NCBI RefSeq assembly: GCF_003050965.1
Contig: NZ_QAOU01000002.1
Span: forward strand, 186,001-250,000
From: Nitrosospira sp. Nsp2
GTDB taxonomy: Bacteria > Pseudomonadota > Gammaproteobacteria > Burkholderiales > Nitrosomonadaceae
DNA length: 64,000 nt
Direction: 5' to 3'
The position numbers and the translations under genes are program-made. Positions within the stretch are counted from its first letter, which is position 1. The number at the start of each line of letters is the position of its first letter. The notes below the pieces were generated by a model. That model worked only from the letters and a program-made list of their open reading frames with translations, was not told the origin of the DNA and searched no databases. Positions 45,943 through 54,482 of this stretch are shown one piece after another.

Positions 45943-47445
45943 TTATTCGACGTCTTGCAGAAAATGGCGCTGCAGCGGCTCGGTTGCAGGCCCCTCGATC
46001 ACAGTCCCGTCGGGCGCGAAGCGGCTCCCGTGGCAGGGACAATCCCAGCTTTTTTCGACGCTGTTCCAGTGCACCTTGCACTTCATGTGGGTGCAGACCG
46101 GTGAGACAAGCAACAGGTTGCCGTTGGGGTCCATGTAGGCTGCCAGCGACTCGCCGGCGACTTTCACGATGTCGCCCTTGCCGGGCATGAGCTGCGATAA
46201 CGGAATCCCGGGCCGGTCAGTGACGTAATCCTTGACGAAGGATTTCAACACCGCCACGTTCTCTTCCACCAGGCCCTTCGCCCCTTTCACCGGTGAAAAG
46301 CGGCTTGGCTTGACGAGCGGTGCGAACAGGTTGTCGCGGCCGATGATCTCGTCCGTGATAATGGATGCGGCAACCGTTCCCCAGGTGAGCCCGTCGGTCT
46401 CAAAGCCGGTCGCAATAAAGCACCCGGTAGCGTCCTTGCCGATGTAGGGCAGGCTGTCAGCGGGGGCGTAATTCTGGGCAGACCAGCGAAATGCGATATC
46501 GCGCACCTGAAAGTGCGCAGCGGCGGCCGCTTCAAGCCGGTCGAGGTTGATGTTGGCGTCTTCCTGCCCGGTCTTGTGCTCCTCGCCGACACAGATCAGG
46601 TAGGTTTCATCATCGACCCCCAGCTCGCGGGCCGAGATCCGGTCGACGCCGCTGCCCCAGAATATGCCGGCGGGAAACCCATCCCTCTCGATGCGGGTGG
46701 CGAGCCCATACTCGCGGTTCACCACCATTTCGGCCTGCACCAGGTGCAGGCCCTTCGGTGAGTGGGTGGCGAGAACGATATGCTTCGCACTCACCTTCCC
46801 GCGGGCGGTGCGCACCACGCGCCGATCCGTATCCACTTCCAGAACCATGGAATCTTCAAAGATAAGGCAGCCATGCCCCGCTGCCTGGCGGGCCAGCTCG
46901 CGCACGTACGCCTGTGGATGAAACTGGGCCTGATTATCCAGGACCATCACCTGTCCGTGTGGCGGGTGGACGGGTGGGGGGAGGGAGGGTTCCCAACGCA
47001 CCCTCAATCCAGCATCAAGCGAGCCCTGGTATTCCTTTTCCACGCGCTCCTTCCCCTCCTCCGAGGACGCATAGCGGTAGAGCGCGCAACGGCGGAAGCC
47101 GCACCCGATTCCGTACTTCTGTACCCGGTGCTCGATCTGATCGACCGCTTCACGGCGGGCTACAGTAACCGCATGCGCGACGTCTTTGTCCCACCGGTCG
47201 ACAACGCGGTGTATGCCGCGGCTGACGGTCTCGTACAGGTTGCCGGTGGAGTTGCCGGTGCTGCCGAAGCCCACGTCGCGCGCCTCCAGCAATACAGCCG
47301 GAATGCCTTGCTCGGCGAGATTCAAGGCGAGTGTGACGCCGGTGATGCCGCCGCCCACGATCACAACATCGGTAGCGATATCCCCCTGGAGGGATGGAAG
47401 AGCGGCTTTAGGCGCCGTTGCGCGCCAGACAGAAGTTGTGTCCAC
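45943..47445 (-). CDS. FAD-dependent oxidoreductase with C-terminal Rieske 2Fe-2S domain
   Basis: 500 residues, GTG start at 47445 behind AGAGGAT. An N-terminal DAO-type FAD domain has VVIVGGGITG (about 27-36), LLEARDVGFGSTGNSTG, and a second contact FIATGFETDGLTWG. From about residue 415 a Rieske domain shows CTHMKCKVHW and CPCHGSRF, the two Cys/His pairs for a 2Fe-2S cluster. This fusion of amine-oxidase-like flavoprotein and Rieske ferredoxin is widespread and uncharacterised. The architecture implies electron transfer from a small-molecule substrate via FAD to the cluster. The product is cytosolic. Confidence 0.92.
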   Translation of the reverse strand: MDTTSVWRATAPKAALPSLQGDIATDVVIVGGGITGVTLALNLAEQGIPAVLLEARDVGFGSTGNSTGNLYETVSRGIHRVVDRWDKDVAHAVTVARREAVDQIEHRVQKYGIGCGFRRCALYRYASSEEGKERVEKEYQGSLDAGLRVRWEPSLPPPVHPPHGQVMVLDNQAQFHPQAYVRELARQAAGHGCLIFEDSMVLEVDTDRRVVRTARGKVSAKHIVLATHSPKGLHLVQAEMVVNREYGLATRIERDGFPAGIFWGSGVDRISARELGVDDETYLICVGEEHKTGQEDANINLDRLEAAAAAHFQVRDIAFRWSAQNYAPADSLPYIGKDATGCFIATGFETDGLTWGTVAASIITDEIIGRDNLFAPLVKPSRFSPVKGAKGLVEENVAVLKSFVKDYVTDRPGIPLSQLMPGKGDIVKVAGESLAAYMDPNGNLLLVSPVCTHMKCKVHWNSVEKSWDCPCHGSRFAPDGTVIEGPATEPLQRHFLQDVE

Positions 47446-47618
47446 GATATATCCTCTTTTTATCTAAAGTTGTTGATAATCGTCCGCCATCCCCGGAGGC
47501 GCAGGTCCCATTGCCCGCGCGATTAGACGAGGCGACGGCAAAGAGCAGCGGGATGGGGCCAGCCGCTATCGTTGAACAGAAGCCTGTTTTTTTCTGTGCG
47601 CTACGGCACAAAGGTCAT

Positions 47619-47864
47619 TCATATGGTGTCCGTGCCGCTCAGATTCAGCACCTCTTTCGGAATGCTCGTCTCCACGCTGCGGATGAGATGGGTCAGATGC
47701 GCGGGTACGGTTTTGGTGCCACCGATGGTTGCCATGGCATCGCATATTGATCCCTGCCCGTCGGCTATGGTCCAGGATGGCTTCTCGTCCTTCCCTGATC
47801 CATTGGATATCTCTGAATACCGGATCGTCAAACAGGCGGCAGGGTGCGTCGTGCACATGGTCAC
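47619..47864 (-). CDS. Small hypothetical protein
   Basis: 81 residues, Thr/Ser-rich, with a plausible alpha/beta middle (TIADGQGSICDAMATIGG) and an amphipathic helix (HLTHLIRSVETSIPKEVLNL). The codons, particularly in the last 30, look coding. The ribosome site is weak. Overlapping frames on the plus strand (47572-47916) are less protein-like. It sits between the FAD/Rieske gene and the 491-residue gene on the same strand. Confidence 0.45.
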   Translation of the reverse strand: MTMCTTHPAACLTIRYSEISNGSGKDEKPSWTIADGQGSICDAMATIGGTKTVPAHLTHLIRSVETSIPKEVLNLSGTDTI

Positions 47865-48003
47865 CGCTGTCGCGTTTTCAGGAAACGGATCAGCCTGGGG
47901 AGGTCGCGACTACTAAACTTAATCATTGATGGGAGATAATCGGAAGAGGTTCGCCTTATCCTTTTGCTTGATGTCCACGGCCATCCACGGGCACCAGACG
48001 AGG

Positions 48004-49479
48004 CTAGCGGATGATCTTGTGCACCCGGTAGAGCATCTTGTCGAGTTTCTGCGGCAATTTGACTTTTTCGATCACGGACTCAGCGATGGCCGGGGTGAAC
48101 TGATTGGCCAGCAGCGCGGTCACCGGTCCGAAAGCCGCCGCGGCCGCGAGCCAGGGCATGGTCACGCCTAATCCAAAATAGGCAAGCGGACCGGGCAAGG
48201 CCGCCAATGCCGAGGTCCCGGCGGTAAACACCTTCGCCAGTTTTTTTTCCCTGGCGATGAGCTCGAGCGATTCGGATTCGATCGCGTTGTATTGCCGGAT
48301 CAGGTCCTCCAGTTCCGCCTGCTTGCCATCAACATAAGAGGCGGCACCCAACTGCCGAAGGATTTCCGCCGCTGACCTGAGCTTGAGGCGATTGCGCTGA
48401 AGAACATCGATCAGCGAATCGATCATGGCGTCGGTGAACACGATTTCTCCCGGATCGGCGCTGAGCTGAAGTTTCAGGCTGGCCACGCTGCGCGCGTTAA
48501 GGGGCGACTTCCGGTCGAAAAGGCAATACAGGAACTGGTCGATTATTTCGTCATATTCGGGGTCGCGATGAACCGGGTCTTCAGGAGCGGTACGCAGCCT
48601 TATCAGCTCCTTGTACTCGTCAGGGGTGATGTTGTAGGTGGTTCCAAACGAAGCCGTAATTGGCGCGGTGAAGTTGAGGTGGAAGATCCGCGCGAGGCGC
48701 ATGAACTTCGTCAGGTCTTCCACCGAGCGGGGGGCGGAATTGATCGCCTCCATGAGCTGCCGGTTGATTTCATACGGGAGATAACCTTCAACCGCGCGCA
48801 GGTAGGCATATTGCCAGGAAACGGCTTCGACGGTGGTGCGCCTGCCGCGGAAATATGCGTTTTGCACGTGCGGATCGTTGTCCGCCACTTTGGCATATTC
48901 GTTGCCGACATCGCGTAATACCTGCGCCGCCTCTTCGCGGTAGGCTTCGTAACGGGGCGCCGCGCTACCGCTCCTGCGGATGTACCCCGGGCTTCTCTCG
49001 ACGTGTTTGGAAATGGCCGCATCAAATATGCCTTTGCGAACGGCGCTGCCAATGTACACGCTGCCCGAGTCAAGAATCTTCTCAAGTTTCGCCTGCTGCG
49101 CGACATGCCCTTTCAGCCCATTTCGCAGATCGGAATCGTAATCCCTCAGGTTCAGGTAAATGAAACCACTTCCCGCGAGCTTGCAGAGCGAAGCCATGCT
49201 CAAGCCAAAGGGCGTATCCGAGGCCAGCGTTGCAAGCGTCAGGTCGACTGTCAGCTTGGGCTGCGTCATCAGTTGCAACGGCAGCGGCAGCGAGTCGATC
49301 CAGCTTCCCGCTTCGTTCGCCACAGTGCCGAAGCCCTGCATCACCGCCGCCATGGTCTGCCTGGACAGGTCGGCAAAGTCTGAGATGTCCACGTGCTCGG
49401 GAAGTTTCTGGCTGGATGCTGCCTGCGCGGCCTGACGTTGCTGCTGGTCGTGAAGCTTTTCAAGCTCGTCAGGCGTCAT
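48004..49479 (-). CDS. Uncharacterised 491-residue protein (partner of winged-helix regulator)
   Basis: The start was set at ATG 49479, preceded by GGGGGAG; the open frame runs 95 codons further upstream, but that part overlaps the regulator gene. A Gln-rich N-terminal coil, several helices, and a FxxMARIFHLNF-like middle are seen. A long charged helix (about 395-430, AELEDLIRQYNAIESESLEL) leads to a hydrophobic Ala/Gly/Pro-rich hairpin at about 440-475 (LPGPLAYFGLGVTMPWL), followed by an amphipathic tail. I recognise no family. Its start overlaps the end of the winged-helix gene by 11 bases, so the two are coexpressed. The hydrophobic hairpin suggests membrane insertion. Confidence 0.8.
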   Translation of the reverse strand: MTPDELEKLHDQQQRQAAQAASSQKLPEHVDISDFADLSRQTMAAVMQGFGTVANEAGSWIDSLPLPLQLMTQPKLTVDLTLATLASDTPFGLSMASLCKLAGSGFIYLNLRDYDSDLRNGLKGHVAQQAKLEKILDSGSVYIGSAVRKGIFDAAISKHVERSPGYIRRSGSAAPRYEAYREEAAQVLRDVGNEYAKVADNDPHVQNAYFRGRRTTVEAVSWQYAYLRAVEGYLPYEINRQLMEAINSAPRSVEDLTKFMRLARIFHLNFTAPITASFGTTYNITPDEYKELIRLRTAPEDPVHRDPEYDEIIDQFLYCLFDRKSPLNARSVASLKLQLSADPGEIVFTDAMIDSLIDVLQRNRLKLRSAAEILRQLGAASYVDGKQAELEDLIRQYNAIESESLELIAREKKLAKVFTAGTSALAALPGPLAYFGLGVTMPWLAAAAAFGPVTALLANQFTPAIAESVIEKVKLPQKLDKMLYRVHKIIR

Positions 49480-49957
49480 GTTCGGCTCCCCCGTAAGCGC
49501 TCCGATCTCCCATCGCGACGTCGCCGCGGGGAAATGCCTCGAATACCGAAATGGAGTAATCGAGGAATAACTCGATTTTGCGCTTGAGATCGGCCGACAT
49601 CGTAATTCGCCTGGAACGGAGATCGCCGGGATCGGCCTGCTCCACGAGCAAGCCGTTATCGATCGCGATTTGAATGTATTTGATTGCCGTTCGCTGGCTG
49701 ACATTCGGCATGAGCTGATACAGCTCGGATTTGCGAAAAGTTTCCATGGGGCCACCCGAACCATTGCGGCTATTCAGGCCATTGCGGCCATTGCGGGCTT
49801 TATTCGATCTCAGCCACATCCTGGTGAACAGATCGTAATAATTCAGATCGTGGAAGAGTCTGTCACCCATCACCTCTACCCAGTACTGGTCGGTATCGTT
49901 GAGCAGGTCGATGAACTCGCGACGCCTCGTGTCGGAGTAGCGGCAAGGTGTATTCAT
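49469..49957 (-). CDS. Winged-helix DNA-binding protein (MarR-like)
   Basis: 162 residues from ATG 49957 (CCAGGA upstream; a start at 50014 is possible). The first about 60 residues are helical (RRREFIDLLNDTDQYW). A short Arg-Asn-Gly repeat loop follows (about 54-67). The winged helix is at about 70-130: a helix with SELYQLMPNVSQRTAIKYIQIAIDNGLLV is the recognition motif, and RSRRITMSADL is the wing. A final helix (KRKIELFLDYSI) may dimerise. It resembles MarR-type regulators. It overlaps the 491-residue gene by 11 bases. The regulated genes are probably its own operon and perhaps the divergent desaturase; this is inference. Confidence 0.8.
   Translation of the reverse strand: MNTPCRYSDTRRREFIDLLNDTDQYWVEVMGDRLFHDLNYYDLFTRMWLRSNKARNGRNGLNSRNGSGGPMETFRKSELYQLMPNVSQRTAIKYIQIAIDNGLLVEQADPGDLRSRRITMSADLKRKIELFLDYSISVFEAFPRGDVAMGDRSAYGGAEHDA
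49761..49796. repeat. Four 9-bp repeats inside the winged-helix gene
   Basis: CCATTGCGG, CTATTCAGG, CCATTGCGG and CCATTGCGG follow in phase and encode an Arg-Asn-Gly type loop between the N-terminal helical part and the winged helix. Three copies are identical, so recent slippage is likely. Confidence 0.75.
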
Positions 49958-50221
49958 TATGGTCCTGGTTCCCCGGATAGGAGGTGCACGCATGGTCCAC
50001 GGCGACCGGTCCAAACGGCTGAGGGAAATTATACGTCTTTATTATTCGTAAGATTACATGTATTATTACATGTATCAATTATCGGTGGTGCGGGTTGGAT
50101 GAAAGGGCAACGAAGCAACAACCGGATATCGACCCTGACGGATTCAATGCCAACGGTCCCCGTCACGAGTCGTTTGCAGTGTTCGCTGCTGCTGTGCCTA
50201 TGACAGAAGGAAAAGCACATA

Positions 50222-51316
50222 ATGATGATGTTCAGAAGAATTGAAGAAACCTGTTTTCGTTACAAAGGCAGCCTGATCCCGAGCATCTCGGCGCTGCTTT
50301 ACTGCCACCTGGCCTATTTCGGCGGAGCTGCGCTCGTCCTGTCGCTGAATCCCGTCCTGATGGGAATCGGTACTGTCGGGCTGACGCACGGCATGGTGAT
50401 TGCCGCGTACCTCATCCACGACTGCGCCCACAACGCCCTGTTCAAGTCGCCGCATCATAATGCCCTTATTGGAAGCCAGTTAAACTGGCTCACAGGTGGG
50501 TGTTATGGAACGTATGCGGACCTGCGTGCACAGCATATGCGACACCACGTCGATCATGCCGACATTATTGGCTTCGACTACCGGCCATATCTCGTGCGCC
50601 ATCCAGTCCAGCTCAGGATTGTAAAAGCACTGGAGTGGCTTTATGTGCCGGCGGTGGAAATCATCATGCATGGGGCGCTCGTGATCGCGCCGTTTATCGT
50701 TGAGGAAAAGAAAAATCAGAGGCTGCGGACCGCAATGGTAATCACCGTGCGCTTCAGCCTGCTGGCCGTGCTGTTCCTGTATTCGGCTGCAGCCTATGCG
50801 TGCTACCTCTTTGCCCATGTCCTGTTCCTGACGATCTTGCGCTTCATGGATGCGCTGCAGCACAACTACGAAATCGTCTTGCCCTCAGGCGAGGGGGGCG
50901 CGGGGCATGAGGGGCTGGAGGGACGCGAGGAGTTCGGAGCACCGGGCCGTAGAGGCGATCGGGCGTATGAGCATGCGCATACATTCAGTAACCCGGTTTC
51001 GGTTGCGCGCCCGTGGCTGAATCTCGTGACGCTCAATTTCGGCTACCACAATGCGCATCATGCCCGGCCCACCGCGCCGTGGCACGCGTTGCCCGCCCTG
51101 CATAACGAGTTATACGGTGGGGTATCCGGGGAACAGCGGGGCAACGAGGCGGTATTCGTGATTCCGTTTCTCAAGCAGCTATCGAGCTTCCATAGCGGCA
51201 GGGTAGCCAGAATTCTGGGCGATGATTGCGAAACGAAAGGCAACAGGTTTGCGCAACGCCTGGAGCACGGGCGAGCCGTTGGCGCCACCGGCATGTCTTT
51301 TCTCACGCCAGTGTGA
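50222..51316 (+). CDS. Membrane fatty-acid desaturase
   Basis: 364 residues. Three His boxes for the di-iron site are present: HDCAHN (about 67-72), HMRHH (about 102-106) and HNAHH near the C-terminus. About four hydrophobic segments lie between them, the usual desaturase topology. A Gly/Glu-rich insertion (about 222-240) precedes the last box. It introduces a double bond into acyl chains, using oxygen and an electron donor, in the inner membrane. Three consecutive ATG codons begin the frame, with AGAAGGA upstream. It is divergent from the winged-helix gene, with 264 bases between. Confidence 0.93.
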   Translation: MMMFRRIEETCFRYKGSLIPSISALLYCHLAYFGGAALVLSLNPVLMGIGTVGLTHGMVIAAYLIHDCAHNALFKSPHHNALIGSQLNWLTGGCYGTYADLRAQHMRHHVDHADIIGFDYRPYLVRHPVQLRIVKALEWLYVPAVEIIMHGALVIAPFIVEEKKNQRLRTAMVITVRFSLLAVLFLYSAAAYACYLFAHVLFLTILRFMDALQHNYEIVLPSGEGGAGHEGLEGREEFGAPGRRGDRAYEHAHTFSNPVSVARPWLNLVTLNFGYHNAHHARPTAPWHALPALHNELYGGVSGEQRGNEAVFVIPFLKQLSSFHSGRVARILGDDCETKGNRFAQRLEHGRAVGATGMSFLTPV

Positions 51317-51559
51317 GGGACGGTTTAGCACAATCAAGAGTCACAGCCAGGAAATCTCGGAACACGTGCTGCGGGCCAATCTGTCCGACCCGATGGCCGG
51401 CAGGACCGACATGCTTCCAACAGAATAAGCAACCGCATCGATGCGTCTCCTATTTAACCGGGGGCTCGACTTTCGTGGGTGCGATGCGTACATTATCAGT
51501 TGGCAACGCGCTCCTACAGGATGTGAGAGGACCTGAATAACAGAGGACAGGAGGACACA

Positions 51560-52837
51560 ATGAAACTGGAATCGCTGGCCCTGCATCACGGCTACCAATC
51601 TGACCCCACGACGAAAGCCGCCGCAGTTCCCATTTATCAGACCACTTCCTATACGTTCGATAACACCCAGCACGGCGCAGATTTATTCGATCTGAAGGTC
51701 GCGGGAAATATCTACACGCGGATAATGAATCCCACCACGGCGGTGCTGGAACAGCGCATCGCGGAAATGGAGGGCGGTGTTGGCGCAGTCGCTGTTGCCT
51801 CGGGCATGGCCGCCATCACCTATGCCATTCAATGCATTACCAGCGCCGGTGAGAATATTGTGAGCACCAGCCAGCTATATGGCGGCACCTATAATCTTTT
51901 CGCGCATACGTTACCGCGGCAGGGGATCGATGTGCGCATGGTGGCGAACGATGACCACGAGGATATTGAACGGCAGATCGACAGTAATACCAGAGCGATC
52001 TTTTGCGAGTCGATCGGCAATCCCTCCGGAAATATCGCCGATATCGGGAAGCTGGCCGAGATCGCCCATGGTCATGGCGTGCCCCTGATTGTCGACAGCA
52101 CCGTTTCCACGCCTTATCTGTGCCAGCCGTTCCAACTGGGTGCCGACATCGTCGTGCATTCACTGACCAAATATATCGGCGGCCATGGCACGACGATAGG
52201 CGGGATCATCATCGATTCAGGGAAGTTCGACTGGGTGAAACACAGTGCACGCTTTCCACTGATGAATGAACCTGATCCCTCCTACCATGGCGTCGTCTAT
52301 ACGGAGGCCTTCGGTCCCGCCGCGTTTATCGGCCGTTGCCGGGTGGTGCCCCTGCGCAATACCGGCGCGGCGCTATCGCCGCACAGCGCGTTTCTTCTGC
52401 TGCAGGGACTTGAAACGCTCGGGTTGAGAATGGAAAGGCACTGTGAAAATGCACTGAAAGTGGCGCAGTACCTCGAAAACCATCCAAAGGTGGAGTGGGT
52501 AAATTATGCGGGGCTGGCCGGCAGCCGATATCATGATCTATGCAACCGCATCAGCAGGGGCAAAGCCTCGGGCATACTGAGCTTCAGTATCAAAGGCGGA
52601 GCGGCGTCCGGGAGCCAGTTCATCGACGCGCTGAAGATGGTTCTGCGCCTGGTGAATATCGGCGATGCCAAGTCCCTCGCATGCCACCCGGCCTCCACTA
52701 CCCATCGGCAACTCAATGCCGAGGAACTGAAAGCTTCGGGGGTGACCGAGGGCATGGTCAGGATATCTGTCGGGATAGAACATATCGACGATATCATCGA
52801 AGATATCGCCCAGGCACTCGAGGAAGTTGTTCTTTAG
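51560..52837 (+). CDS. metY: O-acetylhomoserine sulfhydrylase-type PLP enzyme (MetY)
   Basis: 425 residues, the MetY length (about 430; MetB/MetZ are nearer 390). Cys/Met-metabolism PLP fold: [18 protein letters not shown], the PLP phosphate site region [20 protein letters not shown], and the Schiff-base lysine in [12 protein letters not shown] (about 209-213). It makes homocysteine from O-acetylhomoserine and sulfide. GGAGGACACA precedes the ATG. It converges on the MetE-like gene 157 bases away, so homocysteine supply and its methylation are encoded side by side. I found no SAM or SAH riboswitch upstream. Confidence 0.92.
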   Translation: MKLESLALHHGYQSDPTTKAAAVPIYQTTSYTFDNTQHGADLFDLKVAGNIYTRIMNPTTAVLEQRIAEMEGGVGAVAVASGMAAITYAIQCITSAGENIVSTSQLYGGTYNLFAHTLPRQGIDVRMVANDDHEDIERQIDSNTRAIFCESIGNPSGNIADIGKLAEIAHGHGVPLIVDSTVSTPYLCQPFQLGADIVVHSLTKYIGGHGTTIGGIIIDSGKFDWVKHSARFPLMNEPDPSYHGVVYTEAFGPAAFIGRCRVVPLRNTGAALSPHSAFLLLQGLETLGLRMERHCENALKVAQYLENHPKVEWVNYAGLAGSRYHDLCNRISRGKASGILSFSIKGGAASGSQFIDALKMVLRLVNIGDAKSLACHPASTTHRQLNAEELKASGVTEGMVRISVGIEHIDDIIEDIAQALEEVVL

Positions 52838-52901
52838 CGAGCGGCCCGGCGCGGGGGGCGCAGCGCCAGCGCCTCCGCCCGGCACCCCCTGGCGGGGCAC
52901 A

Positions 52902-52925
52902 CGTCCGTTCTCGTCCGTTCTCGTC
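52902..52925. repeat. Tandem 10-bp repeat between convergent genes
   Basis: CGTCCGTTCT occurs twice, followed by a partial copy, in the GC-rich gap after the metY stop. No other gene-like signal is present in the gap. GC-rich stretches just before it could form irregular hairpins. Confidence 0.6.
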
Positions 52926-52994
52926 GCTTCACTTTTTGAGCACGGCGTTATTGCCCCGCACAATCATTCCAACACCCCCAGCGGTATTTCACCG

Positions 52995-54080
52995 TCAGGT
53001 TATGGACGTCTCCATCACCGATTGACCAGAGATCACCTTCCATGCGAGAGCCGTTCCCAGCACGCGTGCCTGTATCTTCCTGAACGCGGTATCGCGGCTG
53101 GTGGACGTGTCATCGCAAAAAGGCGAGAAGCCGCAATCGTCGGTGGTGCCCAATTGATCGACGGAGATGTATTCCGCCGCTTCCAGAACCCGGTCCCGGA
53201 TTTCTTCCGGCGTCTCCATGCGCGCCTCTATCGGGGCGGTGACGCCGATGAAAATCCGCTGCTCGGGCTTCATATGGGCGCGGATGATTTTCAGAACGCG
53301 CACGCGGTCCTGCTCGGTAGCGAGCGCAATATAAAAATTCCTCGCTTTCAACTGGAACAGGCTCGGCAATAGCTCGGCATAATCCACCTCGGCGCTGTGG
53401 GTGGAATCCCGGTCGGCACCCGGGCAGGTATGCACCCCGATTCGCATCAATTCTTCCGGGTTGAAACGCGAGAGCGCCAAGTTGTTCAGATCGATAAAGC
53501 TGTTCAGGAGCTTGCCGGTAGGATCAAGTTTTATCGCCAGCCTGCCTTCCGTAAAGTCAATCTGGACTTTATGCGCGCCCCGGTTGAGACAGCGGCGAAC
53601 CTCGGTTTCATGTTCATTTAGCAGATCGTCGATGAATTCCGCCCGCGAGTAGCCGGGTATGTCATCGGCGGGGTACATGAGGCTCAAGGCGGAAGGGGAG
53701 ATAACGGCCTGCTTGACCGGTACGCGCGCGTAGCGCATCGCCACATCCAGATATTGATCCGCATAGACCCGGTAACGAAACGGACCGGATACGAGCTTTG
53801 GCATGCGGCGGCAATGGCCCGCCTGGAAGGGGATGGTGAACCCGTCAGGCGTGGTATTGGTGAGGCCATGCACGCTGTAGGTCCAGAAGTTATGGTACTT
53901 CTTCTGTTCGCCATCGGTTATAACAGGCGAGCCGGTCGCTTCAAATTCGGCGATCGTGTCGCGGATTGCATTTTCGTACAGATGCTCGATCTTGGGGTCG
54001 AGGGGATCGTTATTCGCCAGGGCCTCGAGCAGCTCGGGCGGGCGGGGGATACTGCCTATAGGTTCCGTTGGTATTGTCAT
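52995..54080 (-). CDS. MetE C-terminal-domain-like methyltransferase (core methionine synthase type)
   Basis: 361 residues from ATG 54080 (AGGAATCG upstream; 54101 is a weaker alternative). This is half the size of MetE and equals its catalytic C-terminal barrel. Zinc ligands are recognisable as the HTC motif (GVHTCPGAD) and the DCG motif (TTDDCGFSPF), with the TDGE motif (VITDGEQKKY) near the N-terminus. Full-length MetE takes methyl from polyglutamated folate. Short core forms use other methyl donors such as methylcorrinoids, and some members are epoxyalkane:coenzyme M transferases. Next to metY, methylation of homocysteine is the likeliest role. The donor cannot be read from sequence. Confidence 0.85.
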   Translation of the reverse strand: MTIPTEPIGSIPRPPELLEALANNDPLDPKIEHLYENAIRDTIAEFEATGSPVITDGEQKKYHNFWTYSVHGLTNTTPDGFTIPFQAGHCRRMPKLVSGPFRYRVYADQYLDVAMRYARVPVKQAVISPSALSLMYPADDIPGYSRAEFIDDLLNEHETEVRRCLNRGAHKVQIDFTEGRLAIKLDPTGKLLNSFIDLNNLALSRFNPEELMRIGVHTCPGADRDSTHSAEVDYAELLPSLFQLKARNFYIALATEQDRVRVLKIIRAHMKPEQRIFIGVTAPIEARMETPEEIRDRVLEAAEYISVDQLGTTDDCGFSPFCDDTSTSRDTAFRKIQARVLGTALAWKVISGQSVMETSIT

Positions 54081-54482
54081 TGGTGCGATTCCTGCTTTCA
54101 AAAAAAAGTTGCGCGGGGATTACATCAATTTTTGGAACAACATTACACCGATATAATATATATGTACTCCCCGCGAGTATGCAAGACCCACTTGAAGGCA
54201 CGGGTATACCGGCGCCCTGGGAAGGGGCTCGAGGTACCTTATTGAGCCTCCGGGGTTGCTGAGGTGCTGGGCGGAGAGGTGCGTATCCAGCCTTTCGAGC
54301 CTTTCACACGAAGCTGCCACTCTCTCGGGCGAGCTCAACCTCATGGGTAAAAGGTCGTACAAACGATCTGGCGTTCACGATACAGTTTACGCTGTCGCTA
54401 TTACGCGGCGCGGCCCAGCCAAAGTGATTTACGACATCCGATTCCGAATAGAATATTCAACTGGCTTTCATACGGATTGCGC
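54081..54482. other. Intergenic region upstream of the MetE-like gene
   Basis: About 400 bases between the start of the MetE-like gene and the stop of the first hybrid kinase, both minus strand. An AT-only run at about 54147-54164 (TATAATATATAT) is a good promoter-like element for the MetE-like gene. I looked for B12 and SAM riboswitch cores upstream of this methionine gene and did not find one. The small frames are not protein-like. Confidence 0.45.

Noticed and set aside
47572-47916. 114-residue plus-strand frame
   Set aside because: The minus-strand frame 47619-47864 has better codon use; the plus frame has odd hydrophobic composition and no site.
49480-49764. N-terminal 95-codon extension of the 491-residue protein
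   Set aside because: It overlaps the winged-helix gene in another frame, while a strong GGGGGAG site marks the internal ATG at 49479.
51317-51559. Possible riboswitch upstream of metY
   Set aside because: No SAM-I, SAM-II or SAH core could be matched by eye; only small unrelated stems are present.
54081-54482. Possible SAM or B12 riboswitch upstream of the MetE-like gene (AGCAACC followed by AAGGTACC on the minus strand)
   Set aside because: The conserved core bases and paired helices of SAM-I and cobalamin riboswitches are absent; only short chance matches are present.
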